Shown here in pieces: positions 1-8,300 of a stretch of DNA of 64,000 nt. The stretch is from Streptomyces sp. NBC_01237. Its GTDB lineage: Bacteria > Actinomycetota > Actinomycetes > Streptomycetales > Streptomycetaceae. The DNA is taken from positions 2,294,001-2,358,000 of the forward strand of contig NZ_CP108508.1 in the NCBI RefSeq assembly GCF_035917275.1, written 5' to 3'. Position numbers and translations under genes: made by a program. Positions within the stretch are counted from its first letter, which is position 1. Each line of letters opens with the position of its first letter. The notes beneath the pieces are model-generated. The model made no database searches. It saw only the letters and a program-made list of their open reading frames with translations, and had not been told where the DNA came from.

Positions 1-53
1 TGCAGGCTATCGCGTGCCCGCCCCCGCCCCGTCCACGCCCCGGGCCGCCGGGT

Positions 54-863
54 TCACCAGGTGAGGGCCCAGGGCTTCCCGGTCGAGGCGAAGTGCCCGA
101 CGTTGACGCATTCGGTGACGCCGATCCGCATCCGGCGCACCAGGGGCTGGTGAACATGGCCGAAGAGCGCGTACCGGGGGCGGGTCCTGCGGATGGCGTC
201 CAGGAGGGCCGGGCTGCCGCGTTCGAAGCGGCGCGCGACGGTGTCGTACGTCAGCTCCGGCACCTCGGGCGGGATGTGCGAGCAGAGCACGTCGACCGGG
301 CCGAGCGCCTCGACCTTGGCGGCGTACTCCTCGTCACTGATCTCGTACGGGGTGTTCATCGGGGTCTTCAGCCCACCGCCGACGAAGCCGAAGACCCGGC
401 CGCCGATCTCGACGCGCTCGCCGTCCAGGACGGTGGTGCCCGGGCCCGCGTACTCGGGCCAGAGGGAGGGGATGTCGACGTTGCCGTAGGTGGCGTACGT
501 CGGGGTGGGGAAGGCCGCGAACAGGGCGGCGTACTGCTTGCGCACAGCACCGAGGATCGCGGTGTTGCGGTCCCGGCCGGCCCAGAGCTCGCGGCCGAAC
601 TCGCGGGCCTCCTCGAAGCGCCGTGCGGTGCGCAGCTCGACGATGCGGTCCGCGTTCTCCTTCCCGAAGAGGTCGGGGAAGATGCCGCGCGAATGGTCGG
701 CGTAGTCGAGGAAGAGGACCAGGTCACCCAGGCAGACCAGGGCGTCGGCGCCGTCTCCGGCGCGGGCCAGCGCTTCGGTGTTGCCGTGCACATCACTCAC
801 CACGTGCACGCGCGTGGTGCGCCGCGCGCTGGTGCCCCGACCGTCCGGTTCGCTGCCTCGCAT
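54..863 (-). CDS. Calcineurin-like metallophosphoesterase
   Basis: This 269-aa protein is a predicted metal-dependent phosphoesterase; its substrate cannot be told from sequence. The full metal-ligand set of the family is visible: DVHGN (residues 24-28), GD (46-47), GNVD (127-130), His196 in CSHIPPE and GHVH (235-238). It has no signal peptide or membrane segment, so it is probably cytoplasmic. An ORF extends further upstream, but I chose ATG 863 because conserved sequence begins only about 20 residues later. The start has no good ribosome site, yet a TAGGGT hexamer lies 7 nt before the ATG, as in leaderless actinobacterial genes. It is divergent from the acyl-CoA synthetase gene. Confidence 0.85.
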   Translation of the reverse strand: MRGSEPDGRGTSARRTTRVHVVSDVHGNTEALARAGDGADALVCLGDLVLFLDYADHSRGIFPDLFGKENADRIVELRTARRFEEAREFGRELWAGRDRNTAILGAVRKQYAALFAAFPTPTYATYGNVDIPSLWPEYAGPGTTVLDGERVEIGGRVFGFVGGGLKTPMNTPYEISDEEYAAKVEALGPVDVLCSHIPPEVPELTYDTVARRFERGSPALLDAIRRTRPRYALFGHVHQPLVRRMRIGVTECVNVGHFASTGKPWALTW

Positions 864-1011
864 GCGAGCCACCCTAGGCCGCCCCCGGAGCCCTGGGTAG
901 GGGCTGCCGGACCTGCGGTTACTTCCGAGTCGTGACACGGGTGGACTACTCTGCGCGAAAGGACCACCCATGTGTGTGATGCATAAGACATCTGGCCGGA
1001 ACCCCCTATCG

Positions 1012-1037
1012 GGAACCACGTACCGATGGGTAACGTC
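1012..1037 (+). promoter_or_regulatory. Candidate ECF-sigma-type promoter for the acyl-CoA synthetase
   Basis: GGAAC (1012-1016) and CGTC (1034-1037) are separated by 17 nt, which fits the general -35/-10 pattern of stress-type ECF sigma factors. A second GGAAC lies at 998-1002. The predicted leader would be about 100 nt. This is inferred from motif spacing only. Confidence 0.35.
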
Positions 1038-1142
1038 CGGGCAGTCCAGTCGTGCTCACCCCACGGAGCACCGCCAGTCTTGGACCGCAACCGGTGCGTC
1101 GCACGGAGCCGTGGCACCGGAGCCCGATGAGGAGCAGCAGTC

Positions 1143-2939
1143 TTGCGCGAGTTCAGCCTTCCGGCCCTGTACGAGGTCCCTACGGACGGCAACCTGACGG
1201 ATCTCATCCGCCGCAATGCCGCTCAGCATCCGGATGTCGCGGTGATGAGCCGCAAGGTGGCCGGCGTCTGGACGGATGTCACCGCCACCCGGTTCCTGGC
1301 CGAGGTGAGAGCCGCCGCCAAAGGGCTGATCGCCTCGGGCGTGCAGCCGGGCGACCGGGTCGCCCTGATGTCGCGCACCCGCTTCGAGTGGGTGCTGCTG
1401 GACTTCGCGATCTGGAGTGCGGGCGCGGTGACCGTGCCGGTGTACGAGACCAGCTCCGCCGAGCAGGTCCAGTGGATCCTCGGTGACTCCGGCGCGGTCG
1501 GGGTGCTCGTGGAGAGTGACGCGCACGCCGGGGCCGTCGCGTCCGTACGGGACCGGCTGCCGGAGCTGTCGCACGTCTGGCAGATCGACCGGGGCGCGGT
1601 CGACGAGCTGACCGCCCTCGGCGGCGGGGTCTCGGACGAGACCATGGATCTGCGCATGGTGAGCGCCAAGGCCGACGACCCGGCCACCATCGTCTACACC
1701 TCCGGCACCACGGGCCGCCCCAAGGGCTGTGTGCTGACGCACCGCAGCTTCTTCGCGGAGTGCGGCAACGTGGTGGAGCGGCTGAAGCCCCTCTTCCGTA
1801 CGGGTGAGTGCTCGGTGCTGCTCTTCCTGCCCGCGGCCCATGTCTTCGGCCGGCTGGTCGAGGTGGCCTCGGTGATGGCCCCGATCAGGCTCGGCTGTGT
1901 GCCGGACATCAAGAACCTCACCGATGAGCTGGCCTCGTTCCGGCCGACGCTGATCCTCGGCGTGCCCCGGGTCTTCGAGAAGGTCTACAACTCGGCGCGG
2001 GCCAAGGCGCAGGCCGACGGCAAGGGCCGGATCTTCGACCGGGCCGCCGACACCGCGATCGCCTACAGCCGGGCGCTGGGCACCCCGCAGGGTGCGTCGC
2101 TCGGGCTGCGTCTCAAGCACAAGGTCTTCGACAAGCTGGTCTACGGCAAGCTCCGCGCGGTGCTCGGGGGGCGCGGCGAGTTCGCGATCTCCGGCGGCGC
2201 TCCGCTGGGCGAGCGGCTCGGGCACTTCTTCCGGGGCATCGGCTTCACGGTGCTGGAGGGCTACGGCCTCACGGAGAGCTGTGCGGCGACCGCGTTCAAC
2301 CCGTGGGACCGCCAGAAGATCGGTACGGTCGGCCAGCCGCTGCCCGGTTCGGTCGTCCGGATCGCCGACGACGGCGAGGTCCTGCTGCACGGCGAGCACC
2401 TGTTCACCGGGTACTGGAAGAACGACACGGCGACGGCCGAGGCGCTGGCCGACGGCTGGTTCCACACGGGTGACATCGGCACGCTCGACGAGGACGGCTA
2501 TCTCGCGATCACCGGCCGCAAGAAGGAGATCATCGTCACCGCCGGCGGCAAGAACGTCGCCCCCGCCGTGATCGAGGACCGGATCCGCGCACACGCCCTG
2601 GTCGCCGAGTGCATGGTGGTCGGCGACGGACGGCCGTTCGTCGGCGCGCTGATCACCATCGACGAGGAGTTCCTGGTGCGCTGGGCCGAGGAGCACGGCA
2701 AGCCCGTCGGTTCGACGGCCGTGTCGCTGCGCGAGGACACCGAGCTGCTGGCCGAGGTGCAGCGGGCGGTGGACGACGGCAACGCCGCGGTGTCCAAGGC
2801 GGAGTCCGTACGCAAGTTCCGCATCCTGCCCACGCAGTTCACCGAGGAGGCGGGCCACATCACGCCGTCGCTGAAGCTGAAGCGCAATGTGGTGGCGAAG
2901 GACTTCGCGGACGAGGTCGAGTCGATCTACCGCACCTGA
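1143..2939 (+). CDS. Long-chain acyl-CoA synthetase (AMP-forming)
   Basis: This 598-aa enzyme should activate fatty acids to acyl-CoA through an acyl-adenylate using ATP and CoA. It has the ANL-superfamily P-loop YTSGTTGRPKG (residues 185-195), then EGYGLTES, GWFHTGDIG and the hinge/C-terminal segment GRKKEIIVTAGGKN. Length fits FadD15/FACL-type enzymes. The start is TTG at 1143, preceded by a GGAG-like ribosome site in gatgaggagcag. It is probably cytoplasmic or membrane-peripheral. The gene is monocistronic: it is followed by a strong hairpin, and the next gene reads the other way. Chain-length preference cannot be inferred. The family assignment is firm. Confidence 0.93.
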   Translation: MREFSLPALYEVPTDGNLTDLIRRNAAQHPDVAVMSRKVAGVWTDVTATRFLAEVRAAAKGLIASGVQPGDRVALMSRTRFEWVLLDFAIWSAGAVTVPVYETSSAEQVQWILGDSGAVGVLVESDAHAGAVASVRDRLPELSHVWQIDRGAVDELTALGGGVSDETMDLRMVSAKADDPATIVYTSGTTGRPKGCVLTHRSFFAECGNVVERLKPLFRTGECSVLLFLPAAHVFGRLVEVASVMAPIRLGCVPDIKNLTDELASFRPTLILGVPRVFEKVYNSARAKAQADGKGRIFDRAADTAIAYSRALGTPQGASLGLRLKHKVFDKLVYGKLRAVLGGRGEFAISGGAPLGERLGHFFRGIGFTVLEGYGLTESCAATAFNPWDRQKIGTVGQPLPGSVVRIADDGEVLLHGEHLFTGYWKNDTATAEALADGWFHTGDIGTLDEDGYLAITGRKKEIIVTAGGKNVAPAVIEDRIRAHALVAECMVVGDGRPFVGALITIDEEFLVRWAEEHGKPVGSTAVSLREDTELLAEVQRAVDDGNAAVSKAESVRKFRILPTQFTEEAGHITPSLKLKRNVVAKDFADEVESIYRT

Positions 2940-2950
2940 CGTACACCGGT

Positions 2951-2985
2951 GAAAGGGGCCCGCACACACCGCGCGGGCCCCTTTT
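2951..2985 (+). terminator. Rho-independent terminator of the acyl-CoA synthetase gene
   Basis: A 12-bp GC-rich stem (AAAGGGGCCCGC at 2952-2963 pairing with 2973-2984) has a 9-nt loop and ends in TTTT. It begins 12 nt after the stop codon. Confidence 0.85.
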
Positions 2986-3004
2986 CGCGTGGGTACGGGC
3001 GGAA

Positions 3005-3205
3005 CCGATCGCGTTTTCCGTTCGTACGGGTGATCCGATCCCGGTACGAGGCGTCCAGGTGGCCCGATCGGTCCGTACCCGGTGCCGGGCGCGGACCGAT
3101 CGCCCGTACCCGGTGCCAGGTGCGGACCGATCGCCCGTACTTGGTACCAGGTGCGGACCGATCGCCCCTACCCGGTGCCGGGTGTGGTCCGATCGCCCCC
3201 ACCCC
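3005..3205. repeat. Tandem array of ~31-bp hairpin-containing repeats
   Basis: The word CCGATC recurs at 3005, 3035, 3064, 3096, 3127, 3158 and 3189, a period of 29-32 bp. Units 3096-3126, 3127-3157 and 3158-3188 are exactly 31 bp and nearly identical. Upstream units are degenerate and the last is partial. Most good units carry a short inverted repeat of the form ACCCGG-TG-CCGGGT. The array fills the gap between the convergent acyl-CoA synthetase and glycosyltransferase genes. There are no variable spacers, so it is not a CRISPR array. Confidence 0.85.
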
Positions 3206-3207
3206 GC

Positions 3208-4350
3208 TCAGAGCAGCGTCTTCAGCTTCTCGGCGAGCAGGTCCCAGCGCCACTTCTCCTCGACCCAGGCCCGGCCCCGCTCCCCCATGCGCCGCCGCAG
3301 TTCCGGGTCGCCGAGCAGCGCGACGATCCGGTCCGCCGACTCCTCGGCACTGCCGCCGCGCACCACCCACCCGGTCTCGCCGTCGAGCACCGCGTCCGGA
3401 GCGCCGCCCGAGTCGCCCGCCACCACCGGCAGCCCGGTCGCGGACGCCTCCAGGTAGACGATGCCGAGCCCCTCCACGTCCAGGCCGCCGCGCCGGGTGC
3501 GGCACGGCATGGCGAAGACGTCCCCCGCGCCGTAGTGCGCGGGCAGTTCCGCCCACGGCACCGGGCCGGTGAAGCGCACCGAGTCCAGCACACCCGTCTC
3601 GGCGGCCAGCCGCTTCAGCTCCTTGGCGTACGGGCCGCCGCCGACGATCAGGAGCACGGCGTCCGGCTCCCGCGCCAGGATCGCGGGCATGGCGAGGATC
3701 AGCGTGTCCTGGCCCTTGCGCGGCACGAGCCGCGACACACAGACGACGACGGGCCGGTCGGAGAGGCCGAGGCGGGCCCTGACCCTGTCCCCGCCGGAGG
3801 CCGGGTGGAAGGTCTTCTCGTCGACGCCCGGCGGCAGCTGGACCATGCGTCCGGCCGCCTCGGGGCCGAGGGCGGCGGCGATCCGGGAGCGGGTGTACTC
3901 ACCGAGGTAGGTGAGGGTGTCCGTGCCCTCGCCGATCCGGCGCAGCAGTTGCCGGGACGCGGGCAGCTGGGCCCAGCCGGCCTCGTGGCCGTGGGTGGTG
4001 GCGACGATGCGGCGGGCCCCGGCCCTGCGCAGGGCCGGGGCCATCAGGCCGAGCGGGGCGGCGGCCCCGAACCAGACGGAGGCGCAGTCGTGTTCGCGCA
4101 GCAGCCGCACCGCCTGCCTGGTGACCCGCGGGGTCGGCAGCAGCATCGTCGTGCGGTCGCGCACGACGGTGAAGGGCTGCTCCGCGTCGAAGGCGGCGGT
4201 GGCCGCGACACCCTCGGCGCTCCGCTTCCAGGTGGAGGCGTAGACGACGAGCTGTCCGGGGTCCAGGCGCAGCGCCATGTTGTGCAGAAACGCCTGGATG
4301 CCGCCGGGGCGGGGTGGAAAGTCGTTCGTCACGATCAAGGTCTTGTCCAT
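3208..4350 (-). CDS. GT4-family glycosyltransferase (PimB-like)
   Basis: This 380-aa retaining glycosyltransferase of the GT-B fold resembles the PimB/PimC mannosyltransferases that build phosphatidylinositol mannosides in actinobacteria; the acceptor is not proven here. The N-terminus TLIVTNDFPPRPGGIQAF is the typical donor-independent start of GT4 enzymes. The C-terminal half has the nucleotide-sugar loop EGLGIVYLEASATGLPV, with the two family glutamates, followed by GDSGGAPDAV. There is no signal peptide; it likely works at the inner face of the membrane. I chose ATG 4350 by alignment to the family start; an in-frame ATG at 4383 is possible. It is divergent from a membrane mannosyltransferase-like gene, which supports a glycolipid role. 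Confidence 0.85.
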   Translation of the reverse strand: MDKTLIVTNDFPPRPGGIQAFLHNMALRLDPGQLVVYASTWKRSAEGVAATAAFDAEQPFTVVRDRTTMLLPTPRVTRQAVRLLREHDCASVWFGAAAPLGLMAPALRRAGARRIVATTHGHEAGWAQLPASRQLLRRIGEGTDTLTYLGEYTRSRIAAALGPEAAGRMVQLPPGVDEKTFHPASGGDRVRARLGLSDRPVVVCVSRLVPRKGQDTLILAMPAILAREPDAVLLIVGGGPYAKELKRLAAETGVLDSVRFTGPVPWAELPAHYGAGDVFAMPCRTRRGGLDVEGLGIVYLEASATGLPVVAGDSGGAPDAVLDGETGWVVRGGSAEESADRIVALLGDPELRRRMGERGRAWVEEKWRWDLLAEKLKTLL

Positions 4351-4511
4351 CGCCGCCGACAGTACCGAACGGCCGCGCTTCATCGCTCCCGCACCATCCC
4401 GCCCGGCATCATGGCTCCCCACGGACCACGAGCGGGACCCACCCGGGCAGCACGCACCCCCGGGCGGGACAGCCATCAGCGGGACGGGCGGTGCAACGGA
4501 TGAGGGCAGCC

Positions 4512-5780
4512 ATGACGGGGGCCGTCGGCGCACGGCTGCTGCCGCTCGCGGTGTGGGCGCTGACCAGGGCGGTGCTGCTGCTGTGCGTGTTCAAGGTGTT
4601 CACGGTGCCGGGTCCGGACGTCACGGTGGACGTCTCGGTGATCTACCAGGGCTGGTACGACGTCCTGCGGACCGGCACGTACCCGAGGGACGACGTCACC
4701 TGGCAGTACCCGCCCGCCGCCGCACTGGCCGTGCTGTCCCCGGCGCTGCTGCCGTTCCTGGAGTACACGGCGGCGTTCTTCGTCCTGGTGCTGCTGTGCG
4801 ACGCGCTGGTCCTCGGGCTGCTCCTGTACGCGGGGCGGCGGCCCGGTATGCGGGACGCGGGGGCGTGGGTGTGGGTGGCGGGGGTGCCGCTGCTCGGTCC
4901 CACCGCGTACGCCCGGTACGACCTGATGGTGGCGGCGGTCGCGGTGGCGGCGCTGCTGACCGGGGTGCGCCACCCCCGGGTGCTGGGGGCGCTGGCCGGA
5001 TTCGGGGCGCTGCTGAAGGTGTGGCCGGTGCTGCTGCTGGTGGGGACCGGGCGCGGGCGGGCGACGCGCCGCGCCTGGGCCTCCGCGGCGGTGACGGGTG
5101 CGGTGGTGGCCGGGGCGTGCGCCGTGGCCGCGCCGGGCGCGTTCGCGTTCCTGGCCTTCCAGCGGGAGCGGGGCACCGAGATCGAGTCGCTGGGGGCGCT
5201 GGTCTTCCATGGGGCACGGCAGTTCGGCTGGGAGGGCCGGGTGGAGCTGCACTACGGCTCGCTGGAGTTCCTCGGTCCGTATGTGCCGGTGGTGTCCACG
5301 CTGGCCCTCGGGCTGAGCGTCATGGCGTTCGGCTGGCTGCTGCTGTGGCGGGTGCGGGCGCGTGAGTTCTCGGCACACACCCCGGCGGACGCGGCGTTCA
5401 CGGCGGTGCTGCTGTTCACCACGACCAGCCGGGTGATCAGCCCGCAGTACCTCGTGTGGCTGGTCGGGCTCGCGGCGGTCTGCCTGGTGTTCCGGGCCGG
5501 CCGGATGGTGCTGCCCGCCGGTCTGGTGCTGGTGGCGGCCGGTGTCACCCTGCTGGAGTTCCCGCTCGGGTTCGGGCATGTGGTGGCCAGTGACGCGACG
5601 GGCGTGAGCCTGCTGCTGGTACGCAACGGTCTGCTGGTGGCCGCCTCGGTCGTCGCCGCGCGGCGGCTGTGGCGGGAGACGGTGCCGTCCGGCGCGCGGC
5701 CGGTGGACGGCCGGGCGGTACGGAACGCGGCGGGCACCGCACCCGGGGCGGACGCTCAGCCGAGCTCGGCGCTCAGGTAG
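4512..5780 (+). CDS. Polytopic membrane glycosyltransferase-like protein (DUF2029/GT87)
   Basis: This roughly 422-aa integral membrane protein has about ten hydrophobic segments and looks like the GT87/DUF2029 polyprenyl-phosphate mannose-dependent mannosyltransferases. The DVSVIYQGWYDVL region followed by TWQYPPAAAL matches the early extracytoplasmic loop of that family, and the C-terminal ISPQYLVWLVGL motif is also typical. I chose ATG 4512 because GAGGG lies 5 nt upstream; ATG 4500 is an in-frame alternative. The 3' end overlaps the convergent HExxH lipoprotein gene by 25 bp. Together with the GT4 gene it suggests lipoglycan or glycolipid assembly. The exact substrate is unknown. Confidence 0.75.
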   Translation: MTGAVGARLLPLAVWALTRAVLLLCVFKVFTVPGPDVTVDVSVIYQGWYDVLRTGTYPRDDVTWQYPPAAALAVLSPALLPFLEYTAAFFVLVLLCDALVLGLLLYAGRRPGMRDAGAWVWVAGVPLLGPTAYARYDLMVAAVAVAALLTGVRHPRVLGALAGFGALLKVWPVLLLVGTGRGRATRRAWASAAVTGAVVAGACAVAAPGAFAFLAFQRERGTEIESLGALVFHGARQFGWEGRVELHYGSLEFLGPYVPVVSTLALGLSVMAFGWLLLWRVRAREFSAHTPADAAFTAVLLFTTTSRVISPQYLVWLVGLAAVCLVFRAGRMVLPAGLVLVAAGVTLLEFPLGFGHVVASDATGVSLLLVRNGLLVAASVVAARRLWRETVPSGARPVDGRAVRNAAGTAPGADAQPSSALR

Positions 5781-7015
5781 TCCCGCCAGTACGCCGTGAA
5801 GTCCTGGGGCGTGGTCTCCAGTACCTCGCCCATCGCCTGCTCCACGGCCCCGTCCCGTCCGGGATGGTCCCCCACGGCCTCGTAGAACGCGATCAGCTTC
5901 TCCTCGCCCCAGCGGTCGGCGATCAGCGCGCAGGCCAGCCAGCCGCCCTCGTACGCCCGCGCGAGCTTCCCGGGGTCCCCGCCGAAGGCGAAGTCGTCGT
6001 CCGCCGGCAGTGCGGCGGGCAGCTCGCCGCGCCGCACGGCCGCGGCGAGCTCGGGCGCGATCTCCGGGACCGGGCGGCCCTCCTCGCGGTACGCCGTCCA
6101 GTCGGCGAAGCCTTCGGAGAGCCACATCGGGGTGGCCGTCGAGGTCCGGGGCCGGGTCGCGACATGGGTGGTCTCGTGGGTCAGGACGACCCGCTGTCCG
6201 AAGGTGCCGAGCATCGCGTACGCCTGCGGATTGATGATCACCCGGTCGGCCAGGGCCGGGCGCCTGCCGCTGCCGCCGACCTCGCCCGTGGTGACGGCCG
6301 CTATCCCCCGGTAGCTCGCCTCCGGTGAGCCCAGCAGCTTCGCCATGTCCTCGACGGAGTCCGGTACGAGCACCACGACCCGTCCCGCCCAGGGCTGCGG
6401 CCAGGCGGCCGAGACGGCCGGCACGGCGAGGTCCTCGGTCTCCGCGACCCTGCGCAGCTCCCCCGGGTCCCGGCCGACGCCCAGGACCAGGCTGTGCGTA
6501 CCGCGCACGACCTGGACGTCGCCCTGCTGCCAGAGCTGGTCCGCGGCTCCCTCGCCGGGCCGGTCGGCGGTGATGTACCAGCGGTCACCCGCTCCGGTCC
6601 GGGTCAGCTCCAGGGTGCGGCGGGTGGCGATCGGGGCGGTGTCGTACCCGGCGATCCGGTAGCGCAGCTCGACATCGGCGGTGACCTTGTCGGCGCCGTG
6701 CTCCGTGACGGCCTTCACCTCGTACGTCCAGGACTTCAGGGGTATGTCCGCGAGGTTGGCCAGTTCGGTGCGCTGGGTGGCCCGCAGCTTCGTGGCACCG
6801 GGGGCGAGCGCGCCCAGGTAGGCGTCCGGGTCGTGGTCCAGGACGGCGTCGGCGCGGCGGTCCAGGACGGCGCCGACCTCCCGGGCCGTGGGGCCCGTGG
6901 CGGGGGCGTCGGGGGCCGCGCAGGCGGACGTCAGCAGCAGCCCGGCGAGCACGGCACCCGCCGTACGCCGCCCACGGGCTCTGCCCCGCCGCGTGTCACC
7001 CGTGAGAACTGCCAC
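5756..7015 (-). CDS. Putative lipoprotein with gluzincin-like HExxH motif
   Basis: This 419-aa exported protein has an N-terminal Arg-rich stretch, a hydrophobic core and a lipobox-like LLTSAC with Cys32, so it is probably a lipoprotein. The N-terminal half resembles NTF2-like lipoprotein domains. The C-terminal half has HETTH (residues 280-284) followed by WLSEGFADW, with Glu301 as probable third zinc ligand, the arrangement of peptidase clan MA. It is therefore a likely surface zinc peptidase of unknown substrate. The lipobox has Thr rather than Leu at -3, so lipidation is inferred. It lies 16 bp upstream of the P60 hydrolase gene at 7032-8063 and may be co-transcribed with it. Confidence 0.75.
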   Translation of the reverse strand: MAVLTGDTRRGRARGRRTAGAVLAGLLLTSACAAPDAPATGPTAREVGAVLDRRADAVLDHDPDAYLGALAPGATKLRATQRTELANLADIPLKSWTYEVKAVTEHGADKVTADVELRYRIAGYDTAPIATRRTLELTRTGAGDRWYITADRPGEGAADQLWQQGDVQVVRGTHSLVLGVGRDPGELRRVAETEDLAVPAVSAAWPQPWAGRVVVLVPDSVEDMAKLLGSPEASYRGIAAVTTGEVGGSGRRPALADRVIINPQAYAMLGTFGQRVVLTHETTHVATRPRTSTATPMWLSEGFADWTAYREEGRPVPEIAPELAAAVRRGELPAALPADDDFAFGGDPGKLARAYEGGWLACALIADRWGEEKLIAFYEAVGDHPGRDGAVEQAMGEVLETTPQDFTAYWRDYLSAELG

Positions 7016-7031
7016 CCTGCCGATCGTACGG

Positions 7032-8063
7032 TCAGATACGGGTGACCGAGGAGACGGGCATCATGCCGACGGGGTCGTAGCGCACCCGCGCCCCGGGGTA
7101 CGGGGCGTGGATGACCTGGCCGTTTCCCACGTACATCCCGATGTGGCCGGCGTCCGCCCGGTAGACGACCAGGTCTCCGGGCCGCGCCTGGGAGAGCGGC
7201 ACCATACGGCCCGCGTACCGCTGGGCCTGCGAGGTCCGCGGCAGGCCGACCCCGGCCTGCGCGTAGGCCCACCGCATCAGCCCGGAGCAGTCGAATCCGG
7301 AAGGCCCCTCGGCGCCCCACACATACGGGCGGCCGAGTGCCTGCCGGGCCGCGGCCACCGCGGCCATCGCCCTCGCCGACCCCGGGACGACCCCGGCGAG
7401 ATCCGGTGCCACGTCGTCGCGGCCGGAACGGGAGGCACGGTCGAAGGACGCGCGCTCCCCGGCGGGCAGCGCGGCCAGCAGCCGCTGGGCGCGGGCGAGC
7501 TTGGCCTCGACGGTGCGTTTGTGGCGGGTGACGGCGCTCCGGCTCTCTTCCAGCCCTTCCAGCGATCTGGCGGCCTCCGCACGGGTCTGGGCGACGCCGC
7601 GCTGGGCCCGGCGGAGTTTCTCCAGGGCCAGCGACTGACGGATGTTCATCCGCTCCAGGGTGGCGGCCCGGTCGAGGTAGGTGTCGGGGTCCGAGGAGAA
7701 CAGCAGGGCGAGCGAAGGGTCGATGGAGCCGGAACGGTACTGCGCCTGGGCCAGCGAACCGAGCGCTGTACGCATCCGGTTGATGCCCTCCTGACCGCGC
7801 GCCGCCCTGTCCTGGGCCCGGTCCACCTCGCCGCGCAGCTCCTCGACCCGCTCCCCGGCCTCGTTGAACTGTTCGGTCGCCTGCTCCGCCTCGCGGTACA
7901 GCCGGTCGACCTCGGCCCGGCTCGCCTCGGCGCCCTGCTGCGGGTCTGCGCTCGCGGGGGCTCCCGTGAGTGTCGCGGCCGCGGTGGCCGCCGCCGCCGT
8001 GAGGACGGTGGCCCGGACGCTCCGGTTGAGGCCGGACTGTGTGGGACGGCGATGGGACACCAC
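7032..8063 (-). CDS. Secreted NlpC/P60 peptidoglycan hydrolase (paralogue 1)
   Basis: This 343-aa protein should cleave peptide bonds in cell-wall stem peptides. It has an export signal after VVSHRRPTQ with cleavage likely near ASADPQQ, a long coiled-coil region, and a C-terminal NlpC/P60 domain with the catalytic Cys in GFDCSGLM, followed by GDLVVYRADAGHIGMYVG (catalytic His) and HAPYPG. I chose GTG 8063 because the N-terminus then aligns with the downstream-numbered paralogue (VASHRRPKQ) and AAGGGAG lies 11 nt upstream. The paralogue is adjacent on the same strand, with the same domain order. A truncated N-terminal ORF extension has no coding support. Confidence 0.9.
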   Translation of the reverse strand: MVSHRRPTQSGLNRSVRATVLTAAAATAAATLTGAPASADPQQGAEASRAEVDRLYREAEQATEQFNEAGERVEELRGEVDRAQDRAARGQEGINRMRTALGSLAQAQYRSGSIDPSLALLFSSDPDTYLDRAATLERMNIRQSLALEKLRRAQRGVAQTRAEAARSLEGLEESRSAVTRHKRTVEAKLARAQRLLAALPAGERASFDRASRSGRDDVAPDLAGVVPGSARAMAAVAAARQALGRPYVWGAEGPSGFDCSGLMRWAYAQAGVGLPRTSQAQRYAGRMVPLSQARPGDLVVYRADAGHIGMYVGNGQVIHAPYPGARVRYDPVGMMPVSSVTRI

Positions 8064-8224
8064 AGGAAGCCGCACTCCCTTCCGCTGACGCAGACGGTGG
8101 GCAGCCCCTGCCGCCCGGAGCGGGCGGACCGACGACCGGGTGCTGCCACAGCAGGCAGACAGTAATCGGACGGCTACGCGGCGGCCAAAGACCGCGCCGG
8201 AGGCGGGCGGGGTGTCAAACACCT

Positions 8225-8261
8225 CCGCCCCGCCGGTGACCTCGGGTCTCCGGCGGGGCGG
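8225..8261 (-). terminator. Terminator-like hairpin after P60 paralogue 2
   Basis: A 12-bp perfect GC stem (8225-8236 with 8250-8261) has a 13-nt loop and sits 40 bp past the stop codon of the gene at 8301-9329. There is no T-run, as is common in Streptomyces. Confidence 0.6.
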
Positions 8262-8300
8262 GGCGTCAGCAACACGTGGCGTAATTCGCCCGTTCGGGCG

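Noticed and set aside
1..53. Remnant of a gene at the left edge
   Set aside because: The 53 bp are GC-rich with no supported frame or motif.
1056..2969. 637-aa open frame antisense to the acyl-CoA synthetase
   Set aside because: It mirrors a clear coding gene in a high-GC genome, where antisense frames stay open by composition. No domain or ribosome site supports it.
3005..3205. CRISPR array
   Set aside because: The repeats are contiguous with no unique spacers, and no cas genes are nearby.
8064..8230. ydaO-like element before P60 paralogue 1
   Set aside because: The leader lacks the GCCGAG, GGAGCCGGGG and GTAGGCGG blocks seen before paralogue 2.
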